In this document: positions 22,629 through 36,300 of the stretch, in pieces
Layout of the letters: each line of letters opens with the position of its first letter
How positions within the stretch are numbered: position 1 is the first letter of the stretch
Assembly: GCA_903813345.2 (NCBI GenBank)
Contig: CAIIXF020000012.1
Location: 4,073,318 to 4,137,317, forward strand
Length of the DNA: 64,000 nucleotides
Direction of reading: 5' to 3'
Origin: Owenia fusiformis
Lineage: Eukaryota > Annelida > Polychaeta > Sabellida > Oweniidae
The notes under the pieces: model-generated
The model's input: only the letters and a program-made list of their open reading frames with translations
What the model was told of the DNA's origin: nothing
Databases searched by the model: none
Translations under genes and position numbers: made by a program

Positions 22629-22846
22629 GCAATATATATATTTTAATTCAAATCATATTTTATGTTATTATTGAGATCAGTGTGACAGTTAGTTGTCAGT
22701 AGAGCAGACTAAAATTCATAACAACCAACACACTCCCTAGTCAAGGCCACATATATATACGCTACCACAGAAACTTCAAGTATATTTAAACATCTTGTAC
22801 TTTTCATAACATCACGGCTAGGAGAGTGTGACCACCGGTTGTTACA

Positions 22847-24300
22847 GTAGGTTCAATCAAATCACATTTTACAGTGAATGCCCAAATTCAGAGATAATAA
22901 AAACACAGAGCAATTGACTGTCTGTGTGGATTGAGTGTGACTGTGAATCCCATGAGCGAGATAAAAAGAAATAAAAATTCAAAAAAACTGCATACTGAGG
23001 TTAAATGTACACACAAATGTCCATTCAAATTGACATTTATACATACGCCAAGTCGACTTAGTTCCGATTGAGTTCAGGGAGTACAAACTTACCTACGTAT
23101 TAGCAGAAATCGGGAAAATGTGATATCTTGCCGCAATATGGCGGGTTTGGCAATGTGGTTGTGAAATACGTCATCAGTTTGTGTGCTGGTGTATTCATTT
23201 TCATGGCTGTGTTTAAATGCGAAGACACGGCATTGGTTCATGGCATTTAATGGATTTGGGTTTTTATATTTCGAAACCTATTCGGAACCATGGCCTCATT
23301 TTCTAAGAACACATAACTTTTGACCTTTCATCATCTTCATAATCATGTAAATTTGAACTAACAATATGGTCTCTTGAAAGCCCATGGTAAAATGAATAGT
23401 TCTTGCAAATCATCCGGGGCAGATCATATATTGTGGCAAGAACAATATATGGGCTTATCAGCCTTTTTAGATTATCGTTGAAGATGGGACTGATCTAGAA
23501 ATTTTACTTGCATCTCAATCCACTTGCATAGGATAACAAGAGGATATTTTGGATAAATCCAATACTGTTTCCATATAATTTCTATAAATTTTGAAGCTCG
23601 AGAGAACCCAAATTTGGCCCTAGACAGTAGGCACAAACATTTGTGCCTAGATCTAGGGGCCTATGGCATGGCATGTGCGTGACCCGGGCACGCTGACCTT
23701 TTATCAACCAATCAGCGACCTGGAAAAGACACGTGCTAAATGTGTGCTCACTTACGATGCCGTGGCGTCAGAGGAAATCTGGAGATATAGAACTCTGATT
23801 GGCTCGGTGATTTATTGTAAGTTGGAAGAGTGAAGATGAAACTCTCTTTTACGAAGTGAAGTCAACGAGTGCAAAGGGTACACGTTAGGGTAGGGACCGT
23901 GCCATTAAAATGAGCATGCCAACTTAAGGGAACTTTTTTAAAACCGGAAGCTGCAAAATTAATCCGCAATACATTTCTTTGAGATTGGAGATTTGTTGGT
24001 TAAATTGATATTTTCTAATATCATTAAAAAATAAATTTGTACATTTCGGACTAAAAGAGATACGCTTCCGCTTACAAAACCAACAAATATAAAAATACAA
24101 TAGAGCTATATTCTGGTGCAATTACAAAAAGTAGTGGCTGTGTTGTTTGGTCAAAAGTTGACCACACAAAATTTTCTAGATTTTGTCAAATTTTGTTCAA
24201 AAAGTACTACTTACAGGCGAAAAATAGCTTAAAAACAACTGCAATTGAATACATGGTTCTCAAACTATACGTAAGACAAAACATCGTGACGGAGTGAACT
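22847..24300 (+). promoter_or_regulatory. GGNBP2 upstream region and 5'UTR
   Basis: A YY1-like AATATGGCGG lies at about 23135 and a CRE-like TACGTCATC at about 23167. The transcription start cannot be placed. No other gene was seen. Confidence 0.35.
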
Positions 24301-24387
24301 ATGGCGAAATTAGTAGCGGTTTGCCGCTCGGATGACTATCCGTTTGAACGAAGGCAACTTCCATTGGAGGTCGACGAGAATCTGAAG
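24301..24387 (+). CDS. GGNBP2: GGNBP2 exon 1 (residues 1-29)
   Basis: This exon encodes MAKLVAVCRSDDYPFERRQL and is phase 0. A at -3 and G at +4 suit initiation, and the family starts at the same place. The donor is AAG|gtaaat. Confidence 0.95.
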
Positions 24388-27300
24388 GTAAATATACAAA
24401 ATTTCAATGATAAGTTCCTAATAACACTCTGTTGGGCAACATATTTGGTGTATCAGAGTTCGAAATACTGCAACATATGACCCACTTTTCAATGTCAAAG
24501 TCCAGTCTTGAGGTGCATTGTGGGATAATGTTGTTTGGATGTTTCAGTCTGCGATTCAGCCATTGGGCAACAAACAGTGCATCAAAGTGCTTGTGTGCAT
24601 ATATGTCTTAACAATTTTGTGCGAGAATTAGAATCGTATGATAATTGAAAAATTTAATCTCTTTCAAGAGAAATCACAAGTGGTAAGTTGCAGGACATTC
24701 TTTATGTGCGCATCTGAACGTATAATTTTCATCTCTCTATTATGAAGTGCAGACGATTATTATCAAGCAATTCAAACAACTTAACCTGGGGCCGTGAATT
24801 CGTACGATCCCCAATCTAATCTGGAGAAATTTGATCTTTTGGGATAAATCTTGGATTACTAATCTGAAAAATATTTGGTGAATTCGTACGATCCGAGGAC
24901 TATGAGGGGAATCCCCAAGATTTATCCGATTTCAGTCATAAATTACGCCAATTTCGCGTGAAAACATTGGGTAGACGTTGTCATTACTGGATGCCCAAAC
25001 ATGTCAGGAACACATAAATACTCAAATGATGTTGATTGGACATCAGGGTGGAAAGAAATCGTAATTTTACTGAGTGGCTTCACGAAAAAATACTCATACT
25101 CATACTGCACCGTTTTTCTTCAAACTTATACCATTAAAAGCAAAACAAAATTGCCTTTCTGTCGGTGCATTTCTTTATTGTAAAGAGTTCCTCGTTCTAG
25201 CAGCGTTTTGGTCCCAAGCTGTTAGAAGGCCTTCTTACAGCTGGGCACCAAAATGCTGCTGGAAGTAGGGACTTTGTTTAAGAGAATAATGTACCAATAG
25301 AAAGGGATTTTTGTTATGCTTTGAATGGAACAAGTTTGAAGAAAAACGGTGCAGTACGAGACTCGTAATCCTTGATTTTCAAACATCCGGTAGGTCAAAA
25401 ATTCAAATTAACGGTCGAAGTTAGTACCTTGTGAGAAGGATGACACTTACAGTGCCATGAACTCATTACATTCTGCAAGTTTTCAGTTTCATTACAGTTT
25501 ATTTTGATTTATTTAGAGATCCGTGGTATAGTAGAAATGCAAGTATTTTATCTTATAATCATTTAAAGTCGCTTAACGAAATTTTGAAATTCAACCAAAT
25601 TGTCGTAAAATTCACTGTAAAGTTCACTGTGTAGGATATATTGTTCCAGACATTTACATAAAAAATATCTAGAAATGCGACCAGATTTTTCTTAAACAAT
25701 GAAACACCAGTTTGCTCAATTTCGTCATCCTTGTGTTGTACCTACCCTCCACATTCAACTGTCGCGCTTAATTTGGTACAGACCCTGTGTCCAAGAGTTG
25801 CAGAATTTCAGTCTGAGCTGAATGTCCGGAATAAGCAAAATGTATGATGATTAATGTGCCTAACCATGGTAACTGTCATGTTATCGTCTATGTTCATGTT
25901 CCCGGGATTACAATTTATAATTGTTAATATATTTTCGTTCATTGTAACACAATGTGAAACTTGAGAGATGCGCACGCACTCGCACATGCTTGGGACTTCC
26001 GTTGGAAATGAATAAACTTTGAAAACTTTATGTTCTGTGTATTGTGCCTTTTGTATCGCCCACTAAACGTGTTTGTATAAAACATGACAGTAACTTTCCA
26101 GTTTAAAGTCCCCGATAAATCGGCCTACGTATACCGCCGTGTTTACATTAGGGGATTAGAAGAGTTTATTTTTTATTTCGGTATGCAAGCTACGTATGTT
26201 AAGCTCCAAGTATTCTTGGCTACCCATCTATTCTGACTCTTGCCGAAGTATTCTGACCTGACCCAAGTATTCTGAGTTGACTTATTTTTTCGAATACACT
26301 CGATAGATGTCAATGTTAGTTTTTTAATCATTTTGTGGTTGGATTTATTTTATTAAAAAAGGTGGTTCCTGTTATTCTGGTAGAGTTTTATATTTTTACT
26401 TCATTATGTTATACGTTACGTTACGTCATATTACGGCTTCGCCACTGGTTGGTATTTTTACTTTTATATAAGTAATTTCAGGTTCCGACTTCCATATGTT
26501 TTTATAAAAGGCAGTTTCCTATCATATATGATGGCCACTATGAACAAAACACTCAATCGGCCGGGCGCCATAGTAAAAGTTGAAGCAAAAGTGACCAATG
26601 CGTAATATCTGTAAGTTTTTTTGGTAGTCTAGAAGTGGTGGGTGACATATTGTAATAGTCTCTAACTTTCTTGTGTGTTACGCGGTAAACACGATACAAA
26701 TATATGTCATATTCCGCAACGAATCTGGCATGTTCACTTGCGGTGTATGACAGATTCACCTGCGGTATATGGCATACTCACTAACCAATGAGAACGTGAT
26801 ACGGAAGTACGCAATTGACAATTGTCAATTGCATCGAATGAATAAACGGGTAAAAGTTCATAAATTATCATAATGATTACTGAATCAACAGTACAACTGC
26901 ATTGAATATATCAACTAATGCAGAAGAATAAACTTATTCAATAAATCATGGATTCATATATTAGTACTCGAAGCACTAACAATATAGGTAATCCAGCATA
27001 GTTTTACATTTAGACTCGATTTTCGCAACGAATCAAATCAAGGCTCTCTGTATCACGTTTTCACCTGCGGTGTATGACATACTCACCTGCGGTATATGGC
27101 ATATTCCGCAAATGAGTATGATATATTCTGCAGGTGAGTATCGGGTATTCACTGAAATCAATGTATCACATATCCACTGCAGAATATGCCATAGTCACCT
27201 GCGGAATATGCCATATACCGCAGGTGAGTATGTCATATTCACCCGTATCACAAATACCGCGCAACCATGAATATATGCCATATTCCGCGTAACATTGTGG

Positions 27301-30300
27301 ACGGTGTTCGTCGGTTGGTTATCGGCGTTCGGCGTCTATAACAAATTCCAGGTTATGACAATTTTCATGTTAACGCCTTTTTAAAATACGTCGTTGTCCA
27401 TATCACTAGCCAAGTGAGTGTCATTAAATCATAATGTGGAAATTATTCATTGTTACTGTGTAGGATTTTTGTTTGCACACTATTCATTTATATTTATTTG
27501 CACGAATAAATTTGGTCTAAAGTTACGTAAAAAGTAAAAAACGCACAGAAGATATACAGTGGCTGTAAACGATATATACGTATCAGGGACGGATCTGAAA
27601 ATCAAGAGAATGAGGTCCCAAATCTGAAAATTTGAACCCATTTTTATAAACAAGGGAAAAATTGTAAATGATGCACATTGAAAACGATGCACAGTAATGT
27701 CAGTTTGTTGCCTAAATTGCCCAATATATGTGGAGAAGCACATTCTGGGACATCACTTTTTGCCCCCCCCCCGATTGCGATTGCGATTGCTTAAATCAAT
27801 GGTATCCAACGTTGTACATAGCGAGGTTATAAGCGGTTTCCTAACATTAATCTCAGGAGCCATCTATTGTGTATAATAGAATCCATCGATAAAATATAAA
27901 AAAAACTAACGTGGACATCTATTGAATGCATTCAAAAAAATAAGTCAACTCAGAATACTTGGGCCAGGTCAGAATACTTCGGCAAGAGTCAGAATAGATG
28001 GGTAGCCAAGAATACTTGGGCTTTGACATACGTATATCAATATTAGGCCTTCCATGTACTCGTGTGCATGTAATCAGCATGCCCTTCAATATTATGTAAA
28101 CCAGGCTATTCAAGTACTGTATAATGTACACTATTTATGTGTTTATTGTATGATCTGTAAAATGAAGCCTTCTGATTGGTCAGTTATTGTGCTGTACCAA
28201 TCTGTATTGCTACTGAGATTGTCCCTGTTGATCATCTCCGTCGCAATACAGAAAATATTGGTACGGAGGGGACAATCTCAGTAGCAATACAGAGGGTCAC
28301 ACGATAAAAACGTTATTGAATGATTTGAAGTGCAATACAGGATATATTCTGTCTCGATATTCTGTATTGGCACTCGACTGCGTCTCGTACCAATACGGAA
28401 TTTCTCGAGCAGAATATATCCTGTATTGCACTTCAAATCATTCAATAACTTATAGTATTACATACAATACAATTCCCTGGAAAACAAAACACAAATACTT
28501 TTTATATGTTCAAAATGAGCCATTTGATTGATGCAAACACTAAATAGCTTCATAAATAACATCTACAAAGTTTATCTAATAGTAATTTTCAATTTCAATG
28601 GTGAAACTTCCCTGGTTACGATTATATGGGAAATCATCACGAGACGAAGATCGTTCGCCTTCCTGGCTTACCTCTGAATCGTGTACCTGGTAATCTCTTT
28701 ATATAGTTTAGCGAGAGCGGTGCGCCTGCGCAGTGTTAAACTTTGGCGCACACTTTAAGCATACAGTATATATTTTAGGTATGATTCCACACTAAAGAGA
28801 AAAATTAGTTCAATGACACAAATGTCTCTGCTGATTTTCTCAATAGTTTGACACATGTAATTTTGTTGTTATTTCAATGACACATGTCTCAGCTGATATT
28901 CTCAAGAGTTTGACACATGTCATTTTGTTGTTATTTCAATGACACATGTCTCAGCTGATATTCTCAAGAGTTTGACACATGTCATTTTGTTGTTATTTCA
29001 ATGACACATGTCTCAGCTGATATTCTCAATAGTTTTGACACTATCAGTTATCACACGTTTCAGCATGTGATACAGGAAATATTCCACGAAAGGTAATACT
29101 GTATCATCCACGAAAGCGAAGCTTGAGTGGTGATACATTGTTACCCGAGTGGAATATTTACTGTATCACATAAGCTGAAACGTGTGATGACGATTTTATC
29201 ACATGTCTAGGAATTTTGAAGCATTTTGATTTGGTCATTACATTGTGTTTAGTACTCTGTACTCCCGGTAACTATTATAGTTTTTGTGTGTTTTGAAATT
29301 TCGCTTTGATATAATATGACGTCATATTGTTATATTCGTACTTGCTTGTGAAATGATGTGACGTCACACTGTTTTCTTTAAAAATTTGAAACGTCATCAC
29401 TGGTTGCCTCTAGTAACGTGTGAGACGGCCGTGTGAGACGGAAAAACTCACATAGTAACCAACCAATCAGATTGCTGAAATTTTACATAGTATGTGATAA
29501 ATGTAATTTTGTTGTTATTTCAGATGGTAGTCCAGTTCAATGACACATGTCTCAGTTAATATTCTCAATAATTTGACACATGTAATTTTGTTGTTATTTC
29601 AGATGGTAGTCCAATTCAATGACACATGTCTCAGCTGATATTCTCAATAGTTTGACACATGTAATTTGTTGTTATTTCAGATGGTAGTCCAATTCAATGA
29701 CACATGTCTCAGTTGATATTCTCAATAGTTTGACACATGTAATTTGTTGTTATTTCAGATGGTAGTCCAATTCAATGACACATGTCTCAGCTGATATTCT
29801 CAATAGTTTGACACATGTAATTTGTCATTATTTCAGATGGTAGTCCAATTCAATGACACATGTCTCAGCTGATTTTCTCAATAGTTTGACACATGTAATT
29901 TGTTGTTATTTCAGATGGTAGTCCAATTCAATGACACATGTCTCAGTTAATATTCTCAATAGTTTGACACATGTAATTTGTTGTTATTTCAGATGGTAGT
30001 CCAATTCAATGACACATGTCTCAGCTGATATTCTCAATAGTTTGACACATGTAATTTGTTGTTATTTCAGATGGTAGTCCAATTCAATGACACATGTCTC
30101 AGTTGATATTCTCAATAGTTTGACACATGTAATTTGTTGTTATTTCAGATGGTAGTCCAATTCAATGACACATGTCTCAGCTGATATTCTCAATAGCTTG
30201 ACACATGTAATTTGTTGTTATTTCAGATGGTAGTCCAATTCAATGACACATGTCTCAGTTGATATTCTCAATAGTTTGACACATGTAATTTGTTGTTATT

Positions 30301-33300
30301 TCAGATGGTAGTCCAATTCAATGACACATGTCTCAGTTGATATTCTCAATAGTTTGACACATGTCTCAGCTGATATTCTCAATAGTTTGACACATGTAAT
30401 TTTGTTGTTATTTCAGATGGTAGTCCAATTCAATGACACATGTCTCAGTTGATATTCTCAATAGTTTGACACATGTAATGTTTTGCTATTTCAGATGGTA
30501 GTCCAGTTCAATGACACATGTCTCAGTTGATATTCTCAATAGTTTGACACATGTAATTTGTTGTTATTTCAGATGGTAGTTTAGTTCAATGACACATGTC
30601 TCAGCTGATATTCTCAATAATTTGACACATGTAATTTGTTGTTATTTTAGATTATAGTCCAGTTCATTGACACATGTCTCAGCTGATATTCTCAATAGTT
30701 TGACACATGTAATTTGTTGTTATTTCAGATGGTTGTCCAATTCAATGACACATGTCTGGGCTGTGAACACATGGGCCTCAAAGAGAAAGAACTCGAGGAC
30801 TTTGTACAAAAGTTTAGTATTTTGAATAAGGATGAAACGGCTGTTGCTTTAATGGTACCTAAACGAGATATATTTGCCCTGCTTTCCCAGACAGTACCAT
30901 GTGTTGGCTGTAGAAGGAGGTATGTTTTTCCCAGGGTTCTTTGCAAATCATTCATACAGTCTATGGTGTGTGACATCAGTTCTTGAAAATCTGAAATAGG
31001 GATCAGTTTTGAATAGGGGTTCATACCAACTCAATTTTATACAAAATCAAAAACAAAATAAAAGTTAAACCATGGGCTTCCTATTGAATGCTTGGAGTCC
31101 TTTGACCCATTGACTTAATGTTAAATTAACATCTGTAAGTAGAACACTTTCTCTGTGAAACACTTCTTAAAGATACAAAAGGAGTTCCACAAGTTTTTAT
31201 CGTACCTAACAAAAGGTACGATATTGTAGTCAGCTTGGCGGGCGGGTGGGCGGCGTCTCACTTTTCAGCTTGTCTACAGGTTTCCAGCCAAACCATTTGA
31301 GGGATTCATCTGAAATTTACAGGGATGTTTCTACATATCAACGTCAAGAACTGATTAGTTTTTGGGCATTCTGGGTAAATCGTAAGGTGGCCATTTTGGA
31401 TTTTCCGTCCTAAAATCTTCACTTTCAAGACTTGTCTACAGGTTTCCAGCCAAACCATTTGAGGGATTCATCTGAAATTTTCAGGGATGTTTCTACATAT
31501 CAACGTCAAGAACTGATTAGTTTTTGGGCATTCTGGGTAAATTTTAAGGTGGCCATTTTGGATTTTCCGTCCTAAAATCTTCACTTTCAAGACTTGTCTA
31601 CAGGTTTCCAGCCAAACCATTTGCGGGATTCATCTGAAATTTTCAGGGATGTTTCTACATATCAACGTCAAGAACTGATTAGTTTTTGGGCATTCTGGGT
31701 AAATTTTAAGGTGGCCATTTTGGATTTTCCGTCCTAAAATCTTCACTTTCAAGACTTGTCTACAGGTTTTCAGCCAAACCATTTGAGGGATTCATCTGAA
31801 ATTTTCAGGGATGTTTCTACATATCAACGTCAAGAACTGATTAGTTTTTGGGCATTCTGGGTAAATTTTAAGGTGGCCATTTTGGATTTTCCGTCCTAAA
31901 ATCTTTACTTTCAAGACTTGTCTACAGGTTTCCAGCCAAACCTTTTGAGGGATTCATCTGAAATTTTCAGGGATGTTTCTACATATCAACGTCAAGAACT
32001 GATTAGTTTTTGGGCATTCTGGTTAAATCTTAATGTGGCCATTTTGGATTTTCTGTCCTAAAATCTTCACTTTCAAGACTTGTCTACAGATTTTCAGCCA
32101 AACCATTTGAGGGATTCATCTGAAATTTTCAGGGATGTTTCTACATATCAACGTCAAGAACTGATTGGTTTTTGGGCATTCTGGGTAAATTTTAAGGTGG
32201 CCATTTTGGATTTTCCGTCCTAAAATCTTCACTTTCAAGACTTGTCTACAGGTTTCCAGCCAAACTGTTCAAATTTTTTACATATGTTACACAGTGATAA
32301 GTTCTATAGCTGATTAACTTTTCTGCGGCCATCTTGCTTTCTTGGTCAACAAGACCACAATGCTGTGTTTTAGGTACGATATTGTTCACGTCTGTGCCTT
32401 GTTCTATTTTGAAAGATTTAACTGTTTTTAGTATAATCTTAAATTTACTAACAGCTTTAAGATAAAATTAAAAAAGATAAAACAGTAAGGATTTTTTGTT
32501 TTCAGTGTTGAGCGTTTGTTCCAACAGTTGGTAGAGACGGACCATCCTGCTTTGGAACCATTGTGTGTCTGCCCCGGTTCTTCCCTCTCAATTAAACGCA
32601 ATTACCTGTTTGACCCCAAAGCAATATACGCTCTTTTCTATATACATGGGTAAGTAAGAGGATCAAAAATACTATTAGATTAACTCATTCAATACTGGGG
32701 CAAAAGCACTAAAATAGTGAAGAATTTTTGAAAATTCCTATATATGGTACCTATGAGATAATATATAAAATATATACATGGGCATAAATATGTAGTGTTA
32801 TATATCATTTTTAAGCATATGATATACTCTATCGGAATCAATAAGTTTTTAAGTCCCATTTTATAGGTTGTCATGGTTACAAGATTCCAAAAAAATACAT
32901 TGGGTTTGTGCTTGGACGTGATATCACGTCATTCGTAGTCAACGTATGTGCTTTATGACGTCATATCACGTCATTCGTAGCGAATGAGTTAAATAAACAA
33001 GGATTTACAGTGATTGAGTCTGAATTTTAGACGAGATATTTCAAAATCAGGAATACGTGTTTAGGAAAATTCTCAAGAATTATTTTTTTGAATATGTGTA
33101 AAGAATATGCTATTAATAGTTAATTTGTATTATATACTTAAAGGTCCAAGTTATTAAACGTGATGGAATCCATACCAAAGAGCAAGAAAAATAAACGCTG
33201 TGTCCTACATTCCCTTGATACACACAAGGCAAAGTCTATAGGGTGAGTACAGTATAGTATAGTGAGTATAGTATAGTGTCTATAGGGTGAGTACAGTATC

Positions 33301-36300
33301 AGGGGTATATCCTGTTCTTATTCTATTCAAATTCTAGTGAAACCCCTTAGTGTGCTAAATGTATAATAACATCAAAAAATAAATTTGATATCTATTGGCA
33401 AAATGAATAACCAATTTGCGGAGGATATTGTGACGATATACCCCGGGAAACCGATATGCAGAGGATATCTTGACGATATACTCCGCTAGTTGATTTCCCG
33501 CCAAATCGAACTATTTGACATGAAATTTATTTTTCAATGATATTAAACATTAGTACACTACTAGTAAGTGTAGGATAATAAGAACATCCTATGACTTTTT
33601 CAGAATATCATTTTAATCTACTCGGTGATATTGATATATGCACTCGTTCGCTTCGCTTTCTCAATATCACCTCGTAGATAAAAATGATATTCCTCAAAAT
33701 CATAGGATTATCCTATGAATATATCTCTCAATGTGATCACTTTCTCTGTTCCTATTTTGTTATCTCCAATCGATTTACATGTTAAGAAAACTTGAAATGT
33801 GAACACCTGCTGATTCAAACAATTTGGCTGGTCCCACTAGCATTTGGATTAGACAAGGTTTTACTCCATAGTTACATGTATAAATAATAGTGGCAATTCA
33901 TACAAAAAGATTGTACATTGAAGTAATAACTCCAACTTTTGCATTTTACTTAAAGATTGACATGGTGCCTAAATCTATTCAATGCATTTTTATGTCAACA
34001 TTAAAAAGTGGTGACACATTGTTATGGTCTCCGTCTTTTTGTGACGATCGGCTATTGACGATCAGCGGTTGGCGTCTGTAACAAATGGTGGTGACATTTT
34101 GCATGTTAATGCCTTGTTCTTATTTGAATAAAATGTGTAGTTTTCTTGCAATTCTTCCAAATTTAGAATGTTGGCTATTTGTTCACTCCATTCCTATTGC
34201 TCATTCAACCTAGGATAATTTGTGTTTGAATACATAGGCCTCATTGGCAATTTTGAAACCCCTATTCACAGCAAACAAATGCAAGTGATTCTATACTTCT
34301 ATATAATAAGTAGCTGGAAAACTGTGTGGCAGGTGATGTTTAAATAGTGACTGTCGATCTCAGTCAATATTTTCCTTGGCCAATATCATACTTTCCCTCA
34401 TACTCAAGGGGCGAGAAGGAAAATTCTCAATAAATGGTGTATAGTTGGTTTGGCAGCATTTTCAGTTAGGGGAGAGTCTTGGATGAAACTTCCACCTAGG
34501 TGATAGCTTCACAGAGTGGTAGGAAGTTCTTTTTTTTAGGAGTTAGCCCCCCACCCCCCAAAAACACGCCACCCTGGGGAAAAAATTGTTCACACTAAAT
34601 AACCTTAGATATTTTGATGTTTGTAAGTGACATACATAGATATCATATATATGAATCACTTGCAGTATAATTGATGCTGATAAATCCTAAAGAATTTGAA
34701 AATTAGTACAAAGTATGTACCCCAGGGGGCAAATTCGTGACTCATTTTCTTCCTATTTTGATTCTAACTTTTCAATTAGACACTGTAAGAGGTTGGAAAA
34801 ATTCTTGTGAAGTGCCCAATAGCAGGGTTAGAAACCCTGAAAGATGCAAAGCCATGGAAGAGGTATGAGCTGAGAAAACAATTGTTGATTTTTCGAAAAA
34901 TTTGACATTTTTGACAGCTGGATTTTGTGTATGACTATAGCTGACCCTTATAACTTCTAGATCCATCCCTCTATGATGATATTTATGGTTTTATAGTGTG
35001 AAACTAAGATGTAAAACATAATTTAGATGGGTTTTAAGGAAGTTAAAGGTTTTTAACAAGTCCAAAATTTGAAAAATTGTAAATATAAGGTTTCAAATTT
35101 ACGAATTCCAGGTATAGCCATGGCTGACCCCTATAGTTTCTAGATCCATCCCTCTATGATGATATTTATGGTTTTATAGTATGGAGCTAAGATGTAAAAC
35201 ATAATTTAGATGGGTTTTAAGGAAGTTAAAGGTTTTAAACAAGTCCCAAAATTTGAAAAATTGTAAATATAAGGTTTCAAATTTACGAATTCCAGGTATA
35301 GCCATGGCTGACCCCTATCGTTTCTAGATCCATCCCGCTATGATGATATTTATGGTTTTATAGTATGGAACTAAGATGTAAAACATAATTTAGATGGGTT
35401 TTAAGGAAGTTAAAGGTTTTAAAGAAGTCCAAAATTTGAAAAATTGTAAATATAAGGTTTCAAATTTATATATTCCAGGTATAGCCATGGCTGACCCCTG
35501 TAGTTTCTAGATCCATCCCTCTGTGATGATATTTATGGTTTTGCCATGTGGAACTAATATGTAAAACACAATTTAGATGGGTTTTAAGAAAGTTTAAGGT
35601 TTTAAACAAGTCCAAAATTTGAAAAATTGTGAATATAAGGTTTCAAATTTACGAATTTCAGGTATAGCCACGGCTGACCCTTATGATTTTTACATCCATA
35701 CCTCTATGATTAAATATACAGTTTTAGAGTGTGGGACTAAGATTTAACATATCCAAAATGAATTTTAAGGAAGTTTAAGGTTTTAAACAAGTCCAAAATT
35801 TGAAGAATTGTAAATGTTAGGTTTCAAATTTATGAATTTCAGGTATAGCCAAAGATGACCCTTATGGTTTTTACATCTATACCTCAGGGATGAAATATAT
35901 AGTTTTAAGAGTATTTAACCAAAATGTAAAAGATACCTAAGATGAGTTTGAAGGAAGTTCAAGGTTTTAAACGAGTGCAAAATTTGAAAAATTGATCTCA
36001 AAATTGGTCTCAAATTCACGTTATTCAGGTACAGCCTTGAATGAGCCCTGATAATCGAAGGTTATGAGCATTATAGTATCAACTATGATATCATAGCTTA
36101 GAGACCAGGTGTAGAATATATACCTGTTGCAGCAGTTAGTCTGCTGCATATAGATGGAGTGAAAAGTTGTGAACTACAGTAAAATCTCTCTAATCTGAAT
36201 GCTACTGGTATTTTGACCAGCTAAAAGCATTCTTATTAGGAGTGTTTGAATTTTGAGGTTTTTACATCTACAATACAAGTTCTGGATTTTGAAGAAATAT

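Larger units (their letters stand above)
16340..22846 (+). mobile_element. Gag-only Ty3/gypsy-like LTR retrotransposon with nested insertions
   Basis: The 5' LTR is 16340-17343, the internal region 17344-19198 and the 3' LTR 19199-22846 (interrupted). LTR ends are TGTAACAAC...GTTGTTACA. The flanks are gtag on both sides, a 4-bp target duplication. The 1.86-kb internal region encodes gag but no protease, reverse transcriptase or integrase that I can see, so it would depend on helper elements. The LTRs look identical by eye. Confidence 0.92.
19199..22846 (+). repeat. 3' LTR split by two insertions
   Basis: LTR pieces are 19199-19409, 20048-20628 and about 22635-22846. Joined together they reproduce the 5' LTR. 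Confidence 0.92.
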
